Origin: JAUWKC01 sp035527845
GTDB lineage: Bacteria; Planctomycetota; Phycisphaerae; Sedimentisphaerales; Anaerobacaceae
Length of the DNA: 64,000 bases
Reading direction: 5' to 3'
NCBI GenBank assembly: GCA_035527845.1
Contig: DATKZT010000019.1
Location: 1-64,000, forward strand
Both the position numbers and the translations under genes were made by a program. Under the pieces are notes generated by a model that was not told where the DNA came from, ran no database searches, and saw only the letters and a program-made list of their open reading frames with translations. Below, one piece after another: positions 58,678 to 64,000 of the stretch. Within the stretch, counting starts at the first letter, position 1; every line of letters starts with the position of its first letter.

Positions 58678-60411
58678 TTACTCCAGTCGTATAATGACGA
58701 TGTGGCCGTCGAAGTTTCCGCCGCTAAGGTACGAATAGTGAAGCGGCTCGGGACCGGCGTGGATTACAACATCGCCGCCGTCGAGAATGCCGTTTGCATT
58801 TGCGTCACTGCAAAGTGCGCCGATATGTTGATACTGCCTGCCGCCGGGATAGCGAACAGCTATGAAATCACCCGGCTGAATGCCCGCGCCCCAAAATACC
58901 TGCTCGCTGCCGGCCCCTTCGCGCAGCTCGAATTCTTTAACCCTGGGCCATTCGCTGACCACCATCGCCACGTTGTAGTTCTTCCTCAAGGGCTGGTTCT
59001 TCCATTTTGCGCAGGCGGCCACAAGGACATCGGCGCAATCGACGCCGATGTAATTTTCGCTTTGATACGTCACCGACCCGAACAATCCCGGCACATTGAA
59101 AAAGGAAGTCAGGTATCCGAGATAACCTTCCCCCTCACGAATCGATACTCGCAATACCTGCGGCGACAGCCCCTTTTCGTCACTGTCGTCAATACCGGGC
59201 GAGCGGTAGATTATTTTGTCCTCTGCAACCTCTACTTGAAACCAAAAACTGCCCACGTCCTCGCGATGGATTCGCGAATTCATTGAACGGCTTTGCGGAC
59301 CGCCGAGTGAAGATAGTTGCTCTTCAATGTTGTTGCCTTTTTCGCTGTCGAATGGTTGTATCAGCCACAGGCCGCGAAATTGAGGCAGTTCCCTCCTGTC
59401 ATAATCTATCTTCGCAAACCCCGCCCACTCATACGGTTCTTCCTCCCAGGGGAAGTTCGCGTTCTTGTAGGTTTTAGAAATATCCGGCACAATCTGAAAC
59501 CACCTTACCTGCGCCCCCGCGACCTCATCGACCTTCAGCCGCACCTGCCGGCCTTTCAATGGATAGATAGCGCCCGGCTTTACCCACGGCCCGCCATCGA
59601 TGCTCGACCATATTACAAGCGTTGGTTTGCTTTGTCTTGCGGCATTGGCAAAGGCATCACCTTCAGCCGACGTAGAATCTTGCTTCTCAGCCGCCTCTGT
59701 ATTCGCAGTCCGTTCATCGGATGTGACCTGCGCCTGTGAAGCGGCAGCAACACCGCTTACACTGTGCATGTTCTTCAATATCCGGATTGAATAAACGTCG
59801 CTTGCGTATTTGGATAGTTTATCGAGGCCTCTGCCGTCACCCAGCGGGTCCTTGATGAGGTACTCGCCGTCCTTTTTGCCCGCTATCAGGACCCAGTGAG
59901 GAATCCTTTCGGCAATCATGACTTTCGCCATCACCGGATAGCCGGCCTCTAAGGTGGAGTCGATAAGGTCGACGCTTACATTGTCGGGGGTTTCCACGCA
60001 TATCGCGCCGCCGATAAGTCTCGGCAAAACATACCACTTGAGCCAGCCTTGTTTTGTGTACCCGTTGTTTTCCTTGAGCAGCTTGTTGAGCCGGCCGGGG
60101 TCAATCGCAAAGCCGCAGTACTCGAGCGCCATACTTGCGCAGCAGACGGTACATCCCACGGCCCGCATCTTCTCGCCGCTTCCGCCGATCCGGGCATCGG
60201 CCCATCTCGGGTCCGTCTGCAAATAAATTTCGCCCGCCGCCGGACTCGAAGGCCCCTCCAACACACCGCGCCGAATGCGGCGTCCAATCGGTCCCCACGA
60301 CGCAACTACCAAAACGCCGACAAGAACGAACGGCAAAACAAACAGGTAAATTCTTGTTTTCATACTGTTTGTCACTCTCCCAAGGCGTTCGAAGCCGGCC
60401 CGATTGCTCAC
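58678..60411 (-). CDS. Membrane-anchored C39-like plus NlpC/P60-like cysteine-peptidase fusion
   Basis: 577 residues from GTG at 60411, which overlaps the murG stop by 4 bp; an in-frame ATG at 60363 is an alternative start with a weaker-spaced GGGAGAG. One N-terminal membrane segment (IYLFVLPFVLVGVLVVASW). A C39-like domain follows (about 60-220): CTVCCASMALEY (candidate Cys91), PHWVLIAGKKDGEYLIKDPL with His172 and Asp188. A middle beta-region (about 250-430) is not recognised. The C-terminal ~120 residues look like an NlpC/P60-type fold: GVDCADVLVAAC, YQHIGALCSD and VIHAGPEPLHYSYL supply a Cys and two His. The overlap with murG suggests a role in wall turnover or cleavage, but no substrate is shown. 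Confidence 0.68.
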   Translation of the reverse strand: MSNRAGFERLGRVTNSMKTRIYLFVLPFVLVGVLVVASWGPIGRRIRRGVLEGPSSPAAGEIYLQTDPRWADARIGGSGEKMRAVGCTVCCASMALEYCGFAIDPGRLNKLLKENNGYTKQGWLKWYVLPRLIGGAICVETPDNVSVDLIDSTLEAGYPVMAKVMIAERIPHWVLIAGKKDGEYLIKDPLGDGRGLDKLSKYASDVYSIRILKNMHSVSGVAAASQAQVTSDERTANTEAAEKQDSTSAEGDAFANAARQSKPTLVIWSSIDGGPWVKPGAIYPLKGRQVRLKVDEVAGAQVRWFQIVPDISKTYKNANFPWEEEPYEWAGFAKIDYDRRELPQFRGLWLIQPFDSEKGNNIEEQLSSLGGPQSRSMNSRIHREDVGSFWFQVEVAEDKIIYRSPGIDDSDEKGLSPQVLRVSIREGEGYLGYLTSFFNVPGLFGSVTYQSENYIGVDCADVLVAACAKWKNQPLRKNYNVAMVVSEWPRVKEFELREGAGSEQVFWGAGIQPGDFIAVRYPGGRQYQHIGALCSDANANGILDGGDVVIHAGPEPLHYSYLSGGNFDGHIVIIRLE

Positions 60412-61514
60412 GCATTGAGCAGCTTCCGGGCAATCACGGCCGCCGCATCCACCTTCGCCACGGCTTTACAGTTGGTGCGCATCTCGCTCCGCTTCTCGTC
60501 GTCCTTCATCAGCTCCTCCAGTTCCTCCCAGAGCCACTCGGCCCGCTCGTGCTCATCCGGCAAGTCATCCACAATCACCGCCGCCCCCGCCTCGACCAAT
60601 TTGCCGGCGTTGAAGTATTGATGCCTGTCCTTATGATAAGGGTATGGCATACATATACTCGGCACACCCGCCGCGGCATACTCGGCAACACTGACCGCTC
60701 CGCTTCTGCCGATGACCAAATCCGCCGCCGAAAGCAGGTTCGCCATCTCATTGTAATATCCGACGACCTTATGCGCTATTTTCGCCCCGTCGTATGCCTG
60801 CCGGACCCTCTCTAGATTCGGCATCCCCGTCAGATGAACTATCTGCCACGTATCCGCAAAGACGCTCAGCTTATCCAAAAGGCCGCACACCGCACGATTG
60901 ATATTCTCCGCCCCGCTCGACGCACCGGTAATCAGCAAAACCTTTTTGTCTTTATCCAGCCCCAGCTCCTCCATCGCCCTGGCCGGCTGCGGCTGGGCAA
61001 AACTCGCTCGCAGCGGACAGCCCACCACGCTGACTTTGGCCCTGCTTTTCCTGAAGCACTCCATCGTATCTTCAAACTGCACAAAAATCTCGTCTGCAAA
61101 ACGGCCTATTACCCGGTTGGCCCGCCCTGGGAGAATGTCAACATTTATAAGCGCAACCGGCAGCTTCAACCTGTGTGCCGCAAAGCAAACCGGCGCCGCG
61201 ACGAACCCGCCTATCCCGACCACAACAGGATTCTCACTTGCTGCAAGCATCTGCTTGGCAATTCGATAACTCATAATAAACGAAATGCAAAAGCCGGCAA
61301 GTTTCAGCGGCTTGATGGAAAATCCCCTCGCCGGAAGCCGACTGGCGGCGAAACCCACGTACGGAAGGATTAGGTAATCAAGAAGGCGCTGGCTGCAAAA
61401 GAAATGTATTTTCGGTTCGTGGTCGAGTCGGAGAATCTGCTCTGCGACAGCCACGGCGGGATAAATGTGTCCCCCCGTCCCGCCGCCGGCAAAGAAAAAG
61501 CTCCTGCGGACCAT
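60408..61514 (-). CDS. murG: UDP-GlcNAc:undecaprenyl-PP-MurNAc-pentapeptide GlcNAc transferase
   Basis: Makes lipid II from lipid I on the inner membrane face; GT28 family, 368 residues. FAGGGTGGHIYPAVAVAEQI is the N-domain glycine-rich loop. LITGASSGAENINRAVCGLL and LVIGRSGAVSVAEYAAAGVP are the C-domain nucleotide-sugar motifs, with a PYPYHKDRHQYFNA loop. The ATG is set within TGATG overlapping the ftsW stop by one base, so it is coupled to ftsW. Its stop overlaps the cysteine-peptidase gene by 4 bp. Confidence 0.94.
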   Translation of the reverse strand: MVRRSFFFAGGGTGGHIYPAVAVAEQILRLDHEPKIHFFCSQRLLDYLILPYVGFAASRLPARGFSIKPLKLAGFCISFIMSYRIAKQMLAASENPVVVGIGGFVAAPVCFAAHRLKLPVALINVDILPGRANRVIGRFADEIFVQFEDTMECFRKSRAKVSVVGCPLRASFAQPQPARAMEELGLDKDKKVLLITGASSGAENINRAVCGLLDKLSVFADTWQIVHLTGMPNLERVRQAYDGAKIAHKVVGYYNEMANLLSAADLVIGRSGAVSVAEYAAAGVPSICMPYPYHKDRHQYFNAGKLVEAGAAVIVDDLPDEHERAEWLWEELEELMKDDEKRSEMRTNCKAVAKVDAAAVIARKLLNA

Positions 61515-62674
61515 CAGACCCTCTCCCCCCCTTGCGGTTTCGGAGATTGTTTAGCGATGTTGACTAACACGCCCACTGCCGCCGCCGACAGCAGCATGCT
61601 CGTACCGCCCGCACTGACGAACGGCAAGGGAATACCCTTGGTCGGCAGCACCACTGTCACCACCCCGATATTCAGTGCCGCCTGTACCCCGACCGCCAGA
61701 ACGATGCCCCCTGCTAACAACTGCCCGAACCTGTCCTCGCAGCGAACGACCACGAGAATCCCCAGCCAGATAAGAATCATGAACAAAACAATCACCGCCA
61801 GCGTCCCCACAAGGCCCAGCTCCTCCCCGATTATGGCGAAAATAAAATCGGTGGTATCTTCCGGCAGATGCCCGTACTTGCAGATTCCGCGGCCGAGCCC
61901 CTTGCCCCAAAGGCCGCCGGAGCCCAGCGCAATCAACGACTGCGTCGCCTGATAGGCCGCGCCGCCTGCGTTTTCCTCCGGATGTAGAAACGCAATGATT
62001 CGGTCCATCCGGCTCCGCGAGGTGCTCACGGCCAGGAAGAAAGCGGCCGCCGCAAGCGGCGCCGGCGTCAAAAGGTGCAGCCACCGCACGCCCGCCATCA
62101 GCAGCATCAGAAAACCTAACAGCGATATGAACGCCGCCGTGCCGAAGTCCTGCGTGATTATCAACCCCACAACGACTCCTATGACCAGACACGGGGGCAA
62201 AAAACCGTTCCAGTAAGACCCGAGCCTGTCGCCGAACCTGTCACAAAACGCCGCAAGAAATAATATGACCGCCCATTTTGCCAATTCCGAAGGCTGGAAG
62301 CTGATTGCGAAGGGCCCCGCCGGGATTCGCAGCCACCGCCGCGCCTGATTTATTTCGGCGCCGAACTTCGGCACCAGAACCAATATGAGCAGCCCGATGC
62401 TCAAGGCCAACAGGTATGTCGTCGGGGATTTGAGCCAGCCTTTTCGAAGACTTAATCTACGGTAATCGAGCGATGAAACCGCGTACATCACAATGACCGC
62501 CAGTGGGAAAAACAGGATCTGGCGCAGAGGCTGAAAATCGTAGAACCGCTCTAACTTGAACTCCTGACCGATGTTGGCTCCCGCGGAGAAGACAAAAACC
62601 GTCCCCACCGCCATCAAGAGGGTAACAACCATCGCAATTTCGTGGTCAATCCGGCTTTCCTGTGCGTCGGTCAC
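61514..62674 (-). CDS. ftsW: SEDS-family glycosyltransferase FtsW
   Basis: Lipid II-polymerising septal cell-wall enzyme, 386 residues, with about ten helices. RRWLRIPAGPFAISFQPSEL is the SEDS signature; GLIITQDFGTAAFISLLGFL and a conserved loop near RIIAFLHPEENAGGAAYQAT followed by QSLIALGSGGLWGKGLGRGI fit the family. It begins with GTG at 62674; no strong ribosome site is visible. In most bacteria murD precedes ftsW, but here the upstream region is not coding on this strand. Followed by murG with a one-base overlap, it is the start of a small wall unit. Confidence 0.93.
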   Translation of the reverse strand: MTDAQESRIDHEIAMVVTLLMAVGTVFVFSAGANIGQEFKLERFYDFQPLRQILFFPLAVIVMYAVSSLDYRRLSLRKGWLKSPTTYLLALSIGLLILVLVPKFGAEINQARRWLRIPAGPFAISFQPSELAKWAVILFLAAFCDRFGDRLGSYWNGFLPPCLVIGVVVGLIITQDFGTAAFISLLGFLMLLMAGVRWLHLLTPAPLAAAAFFLAVSTSRSRMDRIIAFLHPEENAGGAAYQATQSLIALGSGGLWGKGLGRGICKYGHLPEDTTDFIFAIIGEELGLVGTLAVIVLFMILIWLGILVVVRCEDRFGQLLAGGIVLAVGVQAALNIGVVTVVLPTKGIPLPFVSAGGTSMLLSAAAVGVLVNIAKQSPKPQGGERV

Positions 62675-62806
62675 CTTTTCGTCAAGCCCCGATATAGAAA
62701 CGCTGCTTCGAAAGTCGATCAGAACAGGCTCTCACTTATCTCTATTCTCGGCAGTCACAGCCCCATAACACCAAAAATTGCCCTCCGACGCACGAGAGTT
62801 GCCCTG

Positions 62807-62899
62807 ATGGCAGCCGAAGAAGAGCCTCGCTACAACCCGTCAACTGCGATTGAGGAGGGTCTGAAGCGGTTCCTTGCGTGGCTGCGTGAAGAAGCCTGA
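62807..62899 (+). pseudogene. C-terminal remnant of an NAD-dependent sugar-nucleotide epimerase
   Basis: 30 codons: EEEPRYNPSTAIEEGLKRFL then AWLREEA and stop. This matches the usual C-terminal pattern of UDP-glucuronate 4-epimerase type proteins (Y-x-P-x-T-x-x-E-E-G-L-x-R-F-x-x-W). Nothing else of the gene is present, and the strand is opposite to its neighbours. Small size makes this uncertain. Confidence 0.45.
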
Positions 62900-62965
62900 T
62901 TGGTCTTTCCCACTAATATCTGCTCACCTGCGCCGCTGAACCTCATTTACAGAGGAACTTCGAAA

Positions 62966-63364
62966 TCACCTTTTCAGCATTTCCGTTATTCGCAGCTCAA
63001 ACTGTTTCAATTCCTCCAGAATTGCCAGCTTGCTTTGACTGATGCGCAGACCCAGTTTCGCCCCAATTGGAATTACAATTCCCACCAGCATACCAAGAGC
63101 ACCAAAGATAAACTTGGAGGGGCCAGTAATGTCGACCCCCATTACACTAAGCTTTGTGGAACAAAAGCCTATCACTCCAAGCTCTATGAATACGAAGCCG
63201 ATCACTACCCCAACCCAAAAACGAATTCGAGCATATTTGGCCTCTTTCTTATATTGCCCCAGCAAAGATGAGGTATTTATTTTTTGTTGTTCCTCTGTTG
63301 CTTCTTCAAGTTGTTTCTTTAATCCCAAAAGTTCGTTCAGTTTTTTTTCCAGTTCTTCGGTCAT
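62966..63364 (-). CDS. Small membrane protein coupled to an ECF sigma factor
   Basis: 132 residues. A coiled coil (about 1-40, LEKKLNELLGLKKQLEEATE) is followed by two membrane helices (about 48-66 FWVGVVIGFVFIELGVIGF and 85-103) and a charged C-terminus. Its start overlaps the sigma-factor stop by 4 bp (ATGA). That position is typical of anti-sigma or signalling partners, but no anti-sigma domain (for example a zinc-binding HxxxCxxC motif) is visible. Function unknown. Confidence 0.65.
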   Translation of the reverse strand: MTEELEKKLNELLGLKKQLEEATEEQQKINTSSLLGQYKKEAKYARIRFWVGVVIGFVFIELGVIGFCSTKLSVMGVDITGPSKFIFGALGMLVGIVIPIGAKLGLRISQSKLAILEELKQFELRITEMLKR

Positions 63365-63894
63365 ATTGTGTCTCCTAGGATTTCACGCAATCGTGCCAGC
63401 GCCCGATGCAGTCTCGATTTTACTGTCCCTTCAGCTATGTTTAACATTGCGGCAATTTGCCCAATCTGCAATCCATGTCCAAATCGAAGCACGATGAGTA
63501 CCCTGTGCTCATCTGACAGCCGGTGAATGGCTTGACTCAGAGGTTCATTCTCATTGGAAATTTCCGATGAATCGTGTTTGATGTATGCATCTTTCAGCAG
63601 ATGCTCTTGTTTCTGCTTTTCCCGCATTCGGTCAACACACTTGTTGATCAGAATGCGAAACAACCACGATACAAACAGGCTTGGATTTTGCAATTTGTTC
63701 AGCCCCTTTATTACTGAGACCCAGGTTTCCTGCACGGCATCCAGGGCCTCTATCTCGTGGTCAAGATATCGCACCGCAAACACCAACAGAGGTCTCTGCC
63801 ACAATTCCACTATCAACTCAAATGCCTCTTTTTCTCCGCGTTGACAGCGAATAACCAGCAGTTCAGTATATATCCGTTGCTCTTGTTCGTTCAT
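63361..63894 (-). CDS. ECF-type RNA polymerase sigma factor
   Basis: 177 residues. Region 2: KEAFELIVELWQRPLLVFAV, LDAVQETWVSVIKGLNKLQN and FVSWLFRILINKCVDRMREK. Region 4: LSDEHRVLIVLRFGHGLQIG and AEGTVKSRLHRALARLREIL, a helix-turn-helix for the -35 box. It directs transcription of a stress or envelope regulon. Upstream (63970-63985) is a 6-bp inverted repeat TTCTCA-GTTA-TGAGAA that could be an operator. The 132-residue membrane protein follows with a 4-bp overlap. Confidence 0.9.
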   Translation of the reverse strand: MNEQEQRIYTELLVIRCQRGEKEAFELIVELWQRPLLVFAVRYLDHEIEALDAVQETWVSVIKGLNKLQNPSLFVSWLFRILINKCVDRMREKQKQEHLLKDAYIKHDSSEISNENEPLSQAIHRLSDEHRVLIVLRFGHGLQIGQIAAMLNIAEGTVKSRLHRALARLREILGDTI

Positions 63895-63969
63895 AGTCTA
63901 TCAATAAGTCGCTCTCGGCCTGCCTGCCGTTCCCAAAAAAGGAAGAAGTTTTTCAATTCAGTCGGAATG

Positions 63970-63985
63970 TTCTCAGTTATGAGAA
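63970..63985. promoter_or_regulatory. Inverted repeat upstream of the ECF sigma gene
   Basis: TTCTCA, GTTA, TGAGAA; a perfect 6-bp palindrome about 75 bp upstream of the sigma-factor start. Possible operator or autoregulation site; no other support. Confidence 0.25.
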
Positions 63986-64000
63986 TGATAACAACTTATA

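Overview
The window reads as a chromosome segment from a planctomycete, most likely of the Phycisphaerae/Sedimentisphaerales type. This is an inference from content: secreted proteins ending in short dockerin-like tails, a PEP-CTERM sorting signal, HAF-repeat and GLUG-repeat surface proteins, a Tat-exported Gfo/Idh/MocA oxidoreductase and a fucose-isomerase-like protein, a triple SPFH (HflK/HflC-like) operon, a bifunctional AroDE, and an archaeal-type entry to the shikimate pathway. No rRNA, tRNA, CRISPR array or intact insertion sequence was seen.

Layout. 0.4-20 kb is one long minus-strand block: three SPFH proteins, a P1B metal ATPase, an ABC-2 exporter (ATPase, permease, helical-repeat partner), PcrA/UvrD helicase, a Tat-exported sugar-isomerase-like protein, glucose-6-phosphate isomerase, mannose-1-phosphate guanylyltransferase, RuvX, then a gap holding an IS1380-type transposase remnant, then a Gfo/Idh/MocA oxidoreductase. 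20-22 kb holds a lone ABC-2 permease behind a good sigma70-like promoter, and an overlapping hicB-hicA-argA unit. 22.5-28.5 kb is a plus-strand type II fatty-acid/polyketide-like unit (two FabZ-like dehydratases, an ACP, two ketosynthases), followed by serS and a PNPOx-fold protein. 28.6-32.3 kb carries two secreted repeat proteins with dockerin-like tails and gene stubs. 32.4-40.3 kb carries a DUF486 membrane protein, ComEC, an OmpA lipoprotein, prepilin peptidase and a SUMF1-like/sialidase fusion. 40.3-44 kb is argG plus three HEPN/MNT toxin-antitoxin pairs. 44-54 kb is an aromatic amino-acid region (aroDE, ADTH synthase, DHQ synthase II) broken up by a fourth HEPN/MNT pair, gene stubs, and duplicated mgtC genes. 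54-64 kb has a gene-poor 1.1 kb stretch, a 1095-residue Calx-beta/FN3-like secreted protein, a two-domain cysteine-peptidase-like protein next to murG-ftsW, and an ECF sigma factor with a small membrane partner.

The most unusual theme is repeated partial gene duplication. Three full genes (the GLUG gene, comEC, DHQ synthase II) each have a short 5' stub copy immediately or shortly upstream. In two cases small genes lie between stub and full copy: DUF486 before comEC, and a MNT/HEPN pair before DHQ synthase II. A 3' fragment of DHQ synthase II with a second mgtC lies further downstream. The second theme is toxin-antitoxin genes tied closely to amino-acid biosynthesis: hicBA overlaps argA, a HEPN/MNT pair sits 22 bp from argG, and another lies inside the aromatic cluster. 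The third is the ketosynthase pair, in which one partner has lost a catalytic histidine.
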